Shown piece after piece: positions 43,004-51,721 of a stretch of 64,000 nt of DNA. A model generated the notes under the pieces. That model worked only from the letters and a program-made list of their open reading frames with translations, had not been told where the DNA came from and did not search any database. The DNA is from Lachnospiraceae bacterium NC2004. GTDB lineage: Bacteria; Bacillota; Clostridia; Lachnospirales; Lachnospiraceae. Both the position numbers and the translations under genes were made by a program. Position 1 is the first letter of the stretch; each line of letters begins with the position of its first letter. The stretch covers positions 1 to 64,000 of the forward strand of contig JHXB01000001.1 in the NCBI GenBank assembly GCA_000621905.1, read 5' to 3'.

Positions 43004-44419
43004 ATGGTAAAAGACAGGAAAATGTTATCAGATAAGAAAAGGAACAAGACTGATGTTACAGTTGATTTTACCGAGGGCAGTATCCCAAAGCTGATTCTTG
43101 GCTTCTTCTGGCCACTGCTTTTGACAAGCGTTCTTCAGCAGTTATATAATTTCGCTGATACACTTATGGTAGGCAAAGGTTTGGGAGATCACGCACTTGC
43201 TGCGGTCGGCAATATGGGTTCGCTTTTCTTTTTGATAGTTGGATTCTCACTTGGTATAGCAACCGGATTTGGAATAGTATTGGCTCAGAGCTTTGGAGCC
43301 AAAGAGTACGACAAGCTTAAAAGGAATCTTGCGGCGACAATAGAGCTAGCGGTTTTGATAGCAATAATACTTACCGCAGTGAGTATAGTATTCTTGCCAG
43401 ATGCATTAAAGTTTTTAAGAACTGATGAGGTTATTATTAATGACAGCTTAAAGTATGGTTATATTGTATTCGGAGGTGTAGCTTTCTCGATTGCATATAA
43501 TGTGAGCGCCTGCATTTTGCGTTCGCTTGGAGACAGCAAGACACCGCTTAAGGCTATTATTATTTCATCTGTGCTCAACCTTATTCTTGACGCAGTGTTC
43601 ATCTTTGTGCTTAAGACCGGTGTTGAGGGCGCTGCTATCGCAACTGTTATTTCACAGGTTGTGTCATCAGGAGTATGTATAGCTAAACTTACAACTATAG
43701 AGTGCATTAAGCTTAAGAGAGAGCATTTTGTAAATGAAGCAGGGGTTTACCTAACTCTTATTAAGAACGGCGTGCCTATGGCATTTATGAATTCAATTAC
43801 GGCTGTAGGTTGTATGGTAGTTCAGTACTTTGTCAATGGATTCGGTGTTGATTACACTGCGGCATACTCAGCTTGCAGTAAGTATTTGAACCTCTTTATG
43901 TGCCCAGCTGCAACAGCGGGCAATGCTATGAGTGCGTTTACCAGTCAGAATTTTGGTGCAAAGAGATTCGACAGGATAAAGGGTGGACTTAAGGTATGTT
44001 TGACAATTTCGCTTGTTACTTATATAGTTCTCGGAAGCCTTATGGTATTTATGCCTAACACATTGGCTAGGATACTTCTTGAGGGTGAGGAGCCGGTTAG
44101 ACTCGTTGCCGGATTTCTTCCGATAGCCGGGGCCATGATTATCTTCGTGGATTGTCTGTTTGTATTCAGAAGTGGAGTTCAGGGAATGGGAGCTCCTATG
44201 ATGCCTATGCTTTCAGGAGTTTTGGAAATGATAATGAGAGTCGTTACGGTATCAACGCTCATGGGTGTTATAGGATTCAATGCGGCAGCATTTGCAGAAA
44301 TAAGTGCGTGGCTCGGAGCATTGATAGTAAATCTAATAACTTTTTATCACCTGTTGCTACCGTTGCTCGGCAGAAAGCCTCTATCTGAACACAGAAAAGA
44401 CGTCGCGTCGGTGGCTTAA
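43004..44419 (+). CDS. MATE family efflux transporter
   Basis: A 471-residue, about 12-helix exporter driven by ion gradients. Signature segments include FFWPLLLTSVLQQLYNFADT, GSLFFLIVGFSLGIATGFGI and, in the second half, YTAAYSACSKYLN and AFTSQNFGAKRFDRIKGG. Substrate (drug, peptide or metabolite) unknown. AAAGGAGA (42988-42995) precedes ATG 43004. The divergent AraC gene is a likely local regulator. Its stop codon lies inside a 16-bp palindrome (44410-44425) that belongs to a repeat family. Confidence 0.9.
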   Translation: MVKDRKMLSDKKRNKTDVTVDFTEGSIPKLILGFFWPLLLTSVLQQLYNFADTLMVGKGLGDHALAAVGNMGSLFFLIVGFSLGIATGFGIVLAQSFGAKEYDKLKRNLAATIELAVLIAIILTAVSIVFLPDALKFLRTDEVIINDSLKYGYIVFGGVAFSIAYNVSACILRSLGDSKTPLKAIIISSVLNLILDAVFIFVLKTGVEGAAIATVISQVVSSGVCIAKLTTIECIKLKREHFVNEAGVYLTLIKNGVPMAFMNSITAVGCMVVQYFVNGFGVDYTAAYSACSKYLNLFMCPAATAGNAMSAFTSQNFGAKRFDRIKGGLKVCLTISLVTYIVLGSLMVFMPNTLARILLEGEEPVRLVAGFLPIAGAMIIFVDCLFVFRSGVQGMGAPMMPMLSGVLEMIMRVVTVSTLMGVIGFNAAAFAEISAWLGALIVNLITFYHLLLPLLGRKPLSEHRKDVASVA

Positions 44420-44431
44420 GCCACCCTGAGT
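44409..44431 (-). repeat. ACTCAGGGTGGC palindrome, third copy
   Basis: On the minus strand this reads ACTCAGGGTGGC-TTAA-GCCACCG, matching 14593-14614 and 14695-14716. It overlaps the MATE stop codon, so transcripts can fold it as an 8-bp hairpin. Confidence 0.7.
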
Positions 44432-44464
44432 AAGGCGTTATGAGGAAATCGAGCATTACAGTAA

Positions 44465-44650
44465 GGAGTGGGTGTTGTTTTATCGGGTGTTTGCGAGCCT
44501 CGTTACTTAACGAAATAAATAGTGAAAAAGAAGAGTCTGAAACCGCTTGTGGTTTTCAAGACTCTTCTTTTTTGATGTTTATTGAGTTTAGTAACGTGAG
44601 CTGCTCGCAATCAAGCCGCGAGGCGCCCCGATAAGAATAACACTCACTCC
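44465..44650. repeat. 186-bp nested palindromic element with internal bidirectional terminator
   Basis: Outer arms GGAGTGGGTGTTGTTTTATC (44465-44484) and its near complement (44627-44650) enclose further complementary blocks (GCGAGC...CGTTACT against AGTAACG...GCTCGC). The centre is a perfect 11-bp stem AAGAAGAGTCT/AGACTCTTCTT (44528-44538, 44559-44569) extended by GAAACC/GGTTTTC and flanked by T on both strands. No protein-coding signal is seen. It separates the MATE gene from the argG operon. Confidence 0.75.
44528..44573. terminator. bidirectional terminator at centre of the palindromic element
   Basis: The 11-bp stem at 44528-44569 has a T run on the plus strand and TTTTT on the minus strand. 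It would end both the MATE transcript and the argG operon. Confidence 0.75.
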
Positions 44651-44678
44651 ACCAAAAACATTTTCATAATCCTTACGA

Positions 44679-44903
44679 TCAACCGCATCCGTTGTCGTCT
44701 GCATCGAAAGGTGTTCCTTTGGCAAATGGAGAGCCTACGTCGCACCTTCCATAGTGATACTTGGTATCTGTAGTTCCGGCTTCAACGGTATCAGAGGTCT
44801 GAATCTTAAGTCTTCCCTCGCCTGATGCGCCGAAATTCTCTAAAACGTTGAGCATATTATCGATGTCAGCGTCGCTGATATCATTTTCATTAATCTCACC
44901 CAT
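44679..44903 (-). CDS. small protein with Cys/Gly/Pro C-terminus, possible peptide precursor
   Basis: Not recognised. The 74-residue product begins MGEINENDISDADIDNMLNV, an acidic amphipathic leader-like half. It ends in a Gly/Pro/Cys-rich tail, YHYGRCDVGSPFAKGTPF then DADDNGCG, with only two Cys (54 and 73). The start follows a strong AAGGAGGT and lies 15 bases after the argG stop on the same strand, so translation within the argG operon is well supported. The leader/core layout resembles ribosomally made, modified peptide (RiPP) precursors, but no modifying enzyme or exporter is adjacent. A small metal-binding or regulatory protein is the alternative. Confidence 0.65.
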   Translation of the reverse strand: MGEINENDISDADIDNMLNVLENFGASGEGRLKIQTSDTVEAGTTDTKYHYGRCDVGSPFAKGTPFDADDNGCG

Positions 44904-44918
44904 AGGATACCTCCTTAA

Positions 44919-46136
44919 TTACTTGTTGAGCTCCTGATGCTTCAATGCACGAATCTTGGTAGAAAGACCGAAGAGAGTGATGAATCCCTCTGCGTCATGA
45001 TGGTCATACATATCACCTGTTGTAAATGAAGCAAGATCCTCATTGTAAAGTGAATATGGAGAAGTTGTTCCTGCCTTGATGATGTTACCCTTGTAAAGCT
45101 TGAACTTAACTTCACCTGTTACATACTCCTGGGTGCTCTCGATAAATGCCTGAATTGCCTCGCGAAGAGGTGTGAACCATTTACCTTCGTATACGATCTG
45201 AGCAAACTTGTTGCCGAGGTTAATCTTCATCTCGGTTGTCTCACGATCTAAGATAAGCTCCTCAAGCTGCTGATGAGCTTCGTAAAGGATAGTTCCACCA
45301 GGTGTCTCGTAAACACCACGGCTCTTCATACCAACAACACGGTTCTCTACGATATCGATGATACCGATACCGTGCTTACCGCCAAGACGGTTAAGTTCAG
45401 CAATAATCTCAGAAACCTTCATCTCTTTACCGTTGATTGACTTAGGTACACCCTTCTCAAATGTCATAGTTACATACTCGCCTTCCTCAGGTGCTTCCTC
45501 AGGTGAAACGCCGAGAACGAGAAGATGATTGAAGTTAGGCTCGTTAGCAGGATCCTCAAGCTCAAGTCCCTCGTGGCTGATGTGCCATAAGTTACGATCT
45601 CTTGAGTAGCTTGAATCAGCTGAGAATGGAAGATCGATTCCATGCTGCTTACAATACTCAATCTCTGCCTCACGAGAGTCTAATGTCCATTTATCATTTC
45701 TCCATGCAGCGATAATCTTAAGATCAGGAGCTAAAGCCTTGATACCAAGCTCGAATCTGATCTGATCGTTACCCTTACCGGTTGCACCATGGCAAATTGT
45801 AGTAGCGCCTTCTTTTCTGGCAATCTCAACTAATCTCTTAGCGATAACAGGTCTTGCCATAGAAGTACCTAATAAGTACTTGTTCTCGTATACAGCGTGT
45901 GCCTGTACACAAGGAACAACATATTCATCACAGAACTCATCTGTGATATCCTCGATGTATAACTTAGAAGCCCCTGATAACTTAGCTCTCTCCTCTAATC
46001 CGTCAAGCTCATCGCCCTGACCGCAGTTAACGCAGCAGCAGATAACCTCATAGTCGAAGTTCTCCTTGAGCCAAGGAATCAATGCTGTTGTGTCAAGTCC
46101 ACCTGAATAAGCAAGTATAACTTTTTCTTTACTCAT
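44919..46136 (-). CDS. argG: argininosuccinate synthase
   Basis: A 405-residue enzyme joining citrulline and aspartate with ATP in arginine synthesis. The N-terminal P-loop is LAYSGGLDTTALIPWL, followed by CHGATGKGNDQIRFELG and SRDRNLWHISHEG. It is divergent from argC across a 270-base regulatory region with ArgR-like boxes. A small ORF follows it on the same strand. argH is not in the window. Confidence 0.95.
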   Translation of the reverse strand: MSKEKVILAYSGGLDTTALIPWLKENFDYEVICCCVNCGQGDELDGLEERAKLSGASKLYIEDITDEFCDEYVVPCVQAHAVYENKYLLGTSMARPVIAKRLVEIARKEGATTICHGATGKGNDQIRFELGIKALAPDLKIIAAWRNDKWTLDSREAEIEYCKQHGIDLPFSADSSYSRDRNLWHISHEGLELEDPANEPNFNHLLVLGVSPEEAPEEGEYVTMTFEKGVPKSINGKEMKVSEIIAELNRLGGKHGIGIIDIVENRVVGMKSRGVYETPGGTILYEAHQQLEELILDRETTEMKINLGNKFAQIVYEGKWFTPLREAIQAFIESTQEYVTGEVKFKLYKGNIIKAGTTSPYSLYNEDLASFTTGDMYDHHDAEGFITLFGLSTKIRALKHQELNK

Positions 46137-46267
46137 TATTATAGTTCCTCCTGGTTAATAAAATGTTAGGGTTCATACCGTATATGAAATACGGAATCAC
46201 TTACTCAATCATAAATCATCATACAAGCGATTGCAAGACTATTTTTAAGAAAAATACAATTAATTTT

Positions 46268-46302
46268 TGTATAATTATACATAAAAATGTATAATTATAC
46301 AA
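46268..46302 (-). promoter_or_regulatory. argG promoter with two ArgR-like boxes
   Basis: Two identical palindromes TGTATAATTATACA lie at 46268-46281 and 46288-46301, 20 bases centre to centre. On the minus strand they supply TTGTAT (46302-46297) and TATAAT (46279-46274) with a 17-base spacer, so the boxes and the promoter coincide. AT-rich 14-18 bp palindromes are the expected form of ArgR operators. Confidence 0.75.
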
Positions 46303-46342
46303 AACAAAGTTTTAAAAACATCAACAAATTACTATATTTATG

Positions 46343-46377
46343 TTGCATTGTCTTGAGCATAGTTGTATAATTATAAA
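46343..46377 (+). promoter_or_regulatory. argC promoter with ArgR-like box
   Basis: TTGCAT (46343-46348), 17-base spacer, TATAAT (46366-46371). The -10 lies inside TGTATAATTATAAA (46364-46377), a near copy of the argG boxes. Repressor binding would block RNA polymerase directly. Confidence 0.75.
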
Positions 46378-46406
46378 CGCTTTATTTCGAAACGGAGGTT
46401 GATGAC

Positions 46407-47450
46407 ATGATTAAAGTAGGAATTATCGGATCTACAGGCTATGCGGGAGAAGAGCTTGTAAGATTATTATTACAACATAAAGAGGTTGAGATAGTGTGGT
46501 ACGGCTCAAGAAGTTACGTAGATGAGAAGTACGCAAGTATTTTTAGAAATGTATGCGAGATTGTACCTGATATATGTAAGTCAGATGATTTAGAAACTTT
46601 GGCTAAGGAAGCGGATGTTATATTTACGGCGACACCTCAAGGATACTTAGCCGGAGTTCTTAACGATAACATTTTAGCAAATGCAAAGGTTATCGACCTT
46701 TCAGCAGATTATCGAATCAAAGATGTTTCTATATATGAAGAGTGGTATAAGATTGAGCATAAGTCGCCACAGTACATTCCTGAGGCTGTATACGGACTTT
46801 GCGAGATTAACAGAGGTAAGATTAATAAGGATACAAGACTTATTGCGAATCCGGGATGTTATACAACCACAAGCATTTTAACTCTTTATCCACTGGTTAA
46901 GGAAGGAATTATTGATCCTAACTCTATTATAGTGGATGCTAAATCTGGAACGACAGGAGCAGGAAGAGGAGCTAAGGTTCCTAACCTTTACTGTGAAGTT
47001 AACGAGAATATCAAGGCATACGGTGTATTGACTCACAGACATACTCCAGAGATTGAGGAGCAGCTTGGATATGCGTGTGATAAAGATATCAATATCATTT
47101 TCACACCACACCTTGTTCCTATGAATAGAGGAATCTTAGTTACTGCTTATGCTAATCTTGCTAAAGATGTGGATTACGATACAGTTAAGGCTGTTTATGA
47201 TAAGTACTATAAGGATGAGAAGTTTATAAGAGTGCTTGATAAGGATGTTTGTCCTGAGACAAGATACGTGCAGGGCAGCAATTACGTTGATGTTAACTTC
47301 AAGCTTGATTCAAGAACTAACAGAATCGTTGCTATGGGTGCACTTGACAATGTAGTTAAAGGCGCGGCAGGACAGGCCGTTCAGAATATGAATATAATGT
47401 TTGGATTAGATGAAGACGAGGGACTTAAGCAGATTCCTATGTGCTTCTAA
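46407..47450 (+). CDS. argC: N-acetyl-gamma-glutamyl-phosphate reductase
   Basis: A 347-residue NADPH-dependent reductase, third step of arginine synthesis. The Rossmann start is [18 protein letters not shown] and the catalytic Cys is in [28 protein letters not shown] is also typical. GGAGGTTGATGAC precedes ATG 46407. argB follows after 13 bases; argJ and argD are not nearby. Confidence 0.95.
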   Translation: MIKVGIIGSTGYAGEELVRLLLQHKEVEIVWYGSRSYVDEKYASIFRNVCEIVPDICKSDDLETLAKEADVIFTATPQGYLAGVLNDNILANAKVIDLSADYRIKDVSIYEEWYKIEHKSPQYIPEAVYGLCEINRGKINKDTRLIANPGCYTTTSILTLYPLVKEGIIDPNSIIVDAKSGTTGAGRGAKVPNLYCEVNENIKAYGVLTHRHTPEIEEQLGYACDKDINIIFTPHLVPMNRGILVTAYANLAKDVDYDTVKAVYDKYYKDEKFIRVLDKDVCPETRYVQGSNYVDVNFKLDSRTNRIVAMGALDNVVKGAAGQAVQNMNIMFGLDEDEGLKQIPMCF

Positions 47451-47463
47451 GAGGAGGTTTACT

Positions 47464-48345
47464 ATGCAAAGTATTAATGACAATATTCAAGAGGAGATGA
47501 ATAAGGCTACCGTCCTTGTCGAGGCTCTTCCTTATATAAGGGAATTCAACGGCAAGAAGGTAGTGGTTAAGTACGGCGGAAGTGCTATGCTTGACGAGAA
47601 TCTTAAAGTTAGCGTAATAAGGGATGTTGCACTTCTTAAACTTATCGGACTTAAGCCAATTATTGTACATGGTGGCGGTAAAGAGATAAGCAAATGGGTG
47701 CGTTTAAAAGGCAAGGAGCCTGAGTTTATCAACGGACTTCGTGTTACTGATGAAGACACGATTGAGATTGCAGAGATGGTTCTTAATAAGGTTAACAAGA
47801 GTCTTGTAGCCATGATGGAGAGCATGGGTGTTAAGGCTGTCGGCCTTTGTGGTAAAGACGGAAGTCTTATGCATACTGTTAAGAAGTACGCCGATGGTCA
47901 TGACCTTGGTTTTGTAGGAGAGGTTGATACAGTAGACAGCAAGCTTATTGACGTCCTCTTAGACAACGACTATGTTCCTGTAATCGCGCCTATTGGAATT
48001 GGAGACAACCACTCAAGTTACAACATAAATGCCGATGACGCAGCATGCGCGATTGCATCTAAGATTCACGCAGAAAAGCTTGTATTCTTAACGGATATCG
48101 AGGGTGTATTTATGGATCCTACAGACAAGAAGACTCTCATATCAGAGATGGATCTTAATACGGCAAGAGAGTATATAAGTAACGGAGTAGTTGGTGGCGG
48201 TATGCTTCCAAAGCTCAATAACTGTATAGATGCTATCGAGAATGGCGTTTCAAGAGTACATATCCTTGACGGAAGGCTTGAGCATTGCCTGTTACTCGAG
48301 CTCTTTACCAACAAAGGTATTGGAACAGCTATTATAAGTAACTGA
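47464..48345 (+). CDS. argB: acetylglutamate kinase
   Basis: A 293-residue amino-acid kinase, second step of arginine synthesis. The nucleotide site is VVKYGGSAM, the substrate site [14 protein letters not shown], and [13 protein letters not shown] is the C-terminal signature. ATG 47464 follows GAGGAGG; an upstream in-frame start at 47410 would lie inside argC. The N-terminal extension (about 20 residues) resembles arginine-sensitive forms. Confidence 0.95.
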   Translation: MQSINDNIQEEMNKATVLVEALPYIREFNGKKVVVKYGGSAMLDENLKVSVIRDVALLKLIGLKPIIVHGGGKEISKWVRLKGKEPEFINGLRVTDEDTIEIAEMVLNKVNKSLVAMMESMGVKAVGLCGKDGSLMHTVKKYADGHDLGFVGEVDTVDSKLIDVLLDNDYVPVIAPIGIGDNHSSYNINADDAACAIASKIHAEKLVFLTDIEGVFMDPTDKKTLISEMDLNTAREYISNGVVGGGMLPKLNNCIDAIENGVSRVHILDGRLEHCLLLELFTNKGIGTAIISN

Positions 48346-48365
48346 TAAATATATTTAAACTTTTT

Positions 48366-48396
48366 AAATTCCCCTATTGTATTTAGGGGAATTTTC
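48366..48396 (+). terminator. terminator of argCB
   Basis: AAATTCCCCTA (48366-48376) pairs with TAGGGGAATTT (48384-48394), followed by T-rich sequence. Confidence 0.85.
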
Positions 48397-48454
48397 TTAT
48401 AAAATGATATTGCGCTTTGATGTTTTGTACCTCATTTAACTGGAGGTACTTAAT

Positions 48455-49081
48455 ATGATATATGATTATTTTAGAGTACATCATATCATAAAGCACTTTC
48501 TTGTGCTTGTTTTGGTGTGTTCTTTTTATTTGACAACAGGTTGTGAGAGCCTTAATCCGGTTGAGATTGAAGGCGGAAGTTCAGATTCTTATGCTGCATC
48601 TGCTGATTCTAAGACTGAGGAATATGAAGAAGTCTCATCGGATTCCATTGATTGTGATACAGTTTATGTATATGTATGCGGCGCGGTTAAGAATACAGGT
48701 CTTTATGAGCTTAAGGCGGGTTCAAGGATAGGAGATGCAATCGATACAGCCGGCGGTTTTACAAAGTCATCTGATAAGGATGCCCTTAATCTTGCTGAGG
48801 TTGTGACTGACGGAAGTAAGATTATGGTTCCTAAGAAAGGCGCTAACGCTGACAAAGGTGCAATGCCTGATGAAGACAGCACAGGCTCAGATTGTATCAA
48901 TATCAACACAGCCAACGTTAATGAACTCACAACTCTTGCAGGCATAGGCGAGGCAAGAGCTAAAGCAATAATAGAGTATAGAGAGCAACATGGCGGATTT
49001 ACTAAGATTGAAGATATCATGAATGTCTCGGGAATTAAGGAGGCCATGTTTTCACGCATAAAAGATGATATAAGTGTATGA
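48455..49081 (+). CDS. comEA: ComEA-like DNA-binding protein
   Basis: A 208-residue exported DNA receptor-type protein. A signal/anchor (HFLVLVLVCSFYLTTGC) ends in a lipobox-like Cys30, so it may be lipid-anchored, whereas ComEA usually keeps a transmembrane helix. A SLBB domain (VYVYVCGAVKNTGLYELKAG) and a C-terminal helix-hairpin-helix pair (ININTANVNELTTLAGIGEA, GGFTKIEDIMNVSGI) follow. It would bind incoming DNA at the surface and hand it to ComEC, encoded downstream. GGAGGT precedes ATG 48455. Confidence 0.85.
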   Translation: MIYDYFRVHHIIKHFLVLVLVCSFYLTTGCESLNPVEIEGGSSDSYAASADSKTEEYEEVSSDSIDCDTVYVYVCGAVKNTGLYELKAGSRIGDAIDTAGGFTKSSDKDALNLAEVVTDGSKIMVPKKGANADKGAMPDEDSTGSDCININTANVNELTTLAGIGEARAKAIIEYREQHGGFTKIEDIMNVSGIKEAMFSRIKDDISV

Positions 49082-49108
49082 TTTATCAAGAAGAGAGGTA
49101 TCTTTAAA

Positions 49109-49798
49109 TTGGCAAGAAAGATTTTGATTGTAGATGATGAGAAATCAATAGTTAAGGGACTTAAGTTCAGTCTTATGCAGGATGAGATGGAAGTAGATGC
49201 TGCATATGACGGTGAGGAAGCTTTAGATATGATTAGGAAGGGTTCGTATGACATCGTTCTCTTAGATGTTATGCTTCCTAAACTCAACGGATTTGAAGTG
49301 TGTCAGCAGGTTAGAGAGTTTTCTGACATCCCTATTATTATGCTTACTGCCAAGGGCGACGATATGGACAAGATTTTAGGCTTAGATTACGGTGCGGACG
49401 ATTATGTTACCAAGCCTTTTAATACATTGGAGGTTAAGGCTCGTATCAAGGCTATTCTTCGTCGTAAGTCCAAGATAGTTGAGGAAGTTCCTGACGACTC
49501 GGTTGTTGTATCCGGCGACCTTAAAGTAGACATAGAGGGGCGTCGCGTGTTTATAGGCGGAGCGGAAGTTAACTTAACAGCTAAGGAATTTGATTTGCTT
49601 GAACTTCTTGCCAAGAATCCTAACAAAGTGTACAGCCGCGAGAAGCTTCTTAAAGAAGTGTGGGGTGAAGACTACCCTGGAGACGGAAGAACAGTAGATG
49701 TACATGTCAGACGTTTAAGAGAGAAGATAGAGGTTAACTCAAGTGAACCTAAATACATCCACACTAAATGGGGTGTCGGCTACTACTTTGCCGGATAG
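49109..49798 (+). CDS. OmpR/WalR-type response regulator
   Basis: A 229-residue response regulator starting at TTG 49109 behind GAGAGG. The receiver shows ILIVDDE, phospho-Asp53 in LLDVMLPKLNGFEV and Lys in VTKPFNTLEV. The winged helix contains LTAKEFDLLELLAKNPNKVY and HTKWGVGYYFAG. It is paired with the histidine kinase 9 bases downstream. Confidence 0.9.
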   Translation: MARKILIVDDEKSIVKGLKFSLMQDEMEVDAAYDGEEALDMIRKGSYDIVLLDVMLPKLNGFEVCQQVREFSDIPIIMLTAKGDDMDKILGLDYGADDYVTKPFNTLEVKARIKAILRRKSKIVEEVPDDSVVVSGDLKVDIEGRRVFIGGAEVNLTAKEFDLLELLAKNPNKVYSREKLLKEVWGEDYPGDGRTVDVHVRRLREKIEVNSSEPKYIHTKWGVGYYFAG

Positions 49799-49807
49799 GG
49801 GGTCAAC

Positions 49808-51721
49808 ATGAGTAAGATCAGTATCAGAAGCGGAGCCTTTAAGAGCATGCGATTTGTTGTATTCGTATGCTTTTTCGTGCTTACCATGATATTTATATTG
49901 CTATATTCTTACTTTCTACAAAAGACTTACGAGAGGCGTATTATCGATCAGCGTAAGAACTTTACTATCAATCAGAGTAATGTGTTGCTTAATCAGCTTG
50001 TCTTGGCCGGATACTTTAACGGCGAAACAGACATTGCTCTAGAGAATCAGATTGATCAGCTTGCAACTGTATTTGACGGTCGTATTATGCTTGTAGATTC
50101 AGATTACCGTATATTAACGGATACTTATCAGATCAATAAGGATAAATACCTAATTTCAGAAAATGTTATAAAGGCTATGAGCGGAACCATGACCGAGAGT
50201 GAGAACAACCAGGTGATGGACGACTACATTTCCTGCTATATTCCGGTCAATGTATCGACCTCGGAAGATGAGACTGAGCCTGAAGAACAGACGGTTAATA
50301 ATCCTCTTGTGACAGGCGGTTCTAATCAGGGTAATCAGGTTGAGACTATAGGCCTTATGGTTGTATATTCATCGGTCAAATCATCATTTAACACAATTAA
50401 CTATGCCAAGGATCAGTCTGTTCAGCTTTTGGTTCTTTTTATAGTTGTAATCTTAATGGTTGCAATTCTTCTTACTATGGTCTTAACAGGACATTTTAGA
50501 GAGTTCTCCCAATCGATAATAGATATGACTAACGGAAGAAATGTCAACATGGAGGTATATGGTTTTACGGAGATGAGGGAGCTTGCTTCTTCATTTAATG
50601 AAGCAATTACCAAGATGAACAAGCTTGAGGAATCAAGACAGGAGTTTGTATCTAATGTGTCACACGAGCTTAAGACGCCAATCACTTCTGTTAAAGTACT
50701 TGCGGATTCTTTGGTTAATCAGGATGATGTTCCTGTAGAGATTTACAGGGAATTTATGGAGGATATCGTAGAAGAGGTTGACAGAGAGAATAAGATTATC
50801 AACGACCTTCTCACTCTTGTGAGACTTGATAAGAAGGCGGATGATGTGTTGAACGTATCAACAGTTAATGTCAATGAGCTTTTGGAGCTCTTACTAAAGA
50901 GGCTTAGACCACTTGCTGCCAAGAGAGATATCGAGATCACGTACGAGAGTTTTAGACAGGTTAATGCAGAGATTGACGAAGTTAAGCTTACTCTTGCATT
51001 GTCTAACTTAATAGAAAATGCTATCAAGTACAATGTTGATTCGGGTTGGATTAGAATAGCGCTTAACGCTGACCATAAATATTTTTATGTTAAGATTGCC
51101 GACAGTGGTGTCGGTATTCCTGATGATTGTAAGGATCACGTATTTGAGAGATTTTACAGGGTTGATAAGGCAAGAAGCCGAGATACCGGTGGAACGGGAC
51201 TTGGTCTTGCAATTACCAAGAATTCTATTGCGATGCACCATGGTAGTATAAAACTTCATTCTACTTTGGGAGAGGGAACTACATTTACGGTAAGAATTCC
51301 TCTTACTTATTCTGTTAATCTTGCGGCTAACAACGCGAGCAAAGCTACTATTGCACCTGAGCCTAAGAAGATTTCATTTTCTTTCTTTAAGAAGAAAGAG
51401 GAGGAGCCTAAAAAGACTGCCAAGACCTTACAGCTTCCTAACTTGAGTGAGGTTAAGGGTAATATCGGCGAGGTGCTAGAGGCTGTTGATTCTACTCTCA
51501 ATAAGCCTAAGAATGAGGAGAAGGATGCGTTTGCAGATGATAAGCCGGAAGATATCGCTGCTGCAGAGCCTGATGTTGTCGTACTTAACACAGACGAGAT
51601 GGTTAATCCGCAGGTGGTTGTTATTAAGCCTGAGGAGATTATCGAGGAGAGAGTAGAGGAAGAGTACGAAGAAGATGTAGAGTTAGATGATGTTGAAGAT
51701 GAAGGTGAAATGAATGAATAG
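49808..51721 (+). CDS. sensor histidine kinase with long acidic C-terminal tail
   Basis: A 637-residue membrane kinase. Two transmembrane segments (about 16-38 and 205-225) bracket an extracytoplasmic sensor, then HAMP, HisKA with phospho-His286 (VSNVSHELKTPITSVKVLAD) and the ATPase domain (SGVGIPDDCKDHVFERF, GGTGLGLAITK). The kinase core ends near residue 500; the last ~135 residues are disordered, with KKKEEEPKK blocks and a very acidic end (EERVEEEYEEDVELDD). This tail is unusual for the family. It overlaps the next lipoprotein gene by 8 bases. Confidence 0.9.
   Translation: MSKISIRSGAFKSMRFVVFVCFFVLTMIFILLYSYFLQKTYERRIIDQRKNFTINQSNVLLNQLVLAGYFNGETDIALENQIDQLATVFDGRIMLVDSDYRILTDTYQINKDKYLISENVIKAMSGTMTESENNQVMDDYISCYIPVNVSTSEDETEPEEQTVNNPLVTGGSNQGNQVETIGLMVVYSSVKSSFNTINYAKDQSVQLLVLFIVVILMVAILLTMVLTGHFREFSQSIIDMTNGRNVNMEVYGFTEMRELASSFNEAITKMNKLEESRQEFVSNVSHELKTPITSVKVLADSLVNQDDVPVEIYREFMEDIVEEVDRENKIINDLLTLVRLDKKADDVLNVSTVNVNELLELLLKRLRPLAAKRDIEITYESFRQVNAEIDEVKLTLALSNLIENAIKYNVDSGWIRIALNADHKYFYVKIADSGVGIPDDCKDHVFERFYRVDKARSRDTGGTGLGLAITKNSIAMHHGSIKLHSTLGEGTTFTVRIPLTYSVNLAANNASKATIAPEPKKISFSFFKKKEEEPKKTAKTLQLPNLSEVKGNIGEVLEAVDSTLNKPKNEEKDAFADDKPEDIAAAEPDVVVLNTDEMVNPQVVVIKPEEIIEERVEEEYEEDVELDDVEDEGEMNE

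Noticed and set aside
44440-44634. Plus-strand open frame of 64 codons after the MATE gene
   Set aside because: It lies across a nested palindrome with a terminator in its centre, lacks a recognisable product, and has no good ribosome binding site.
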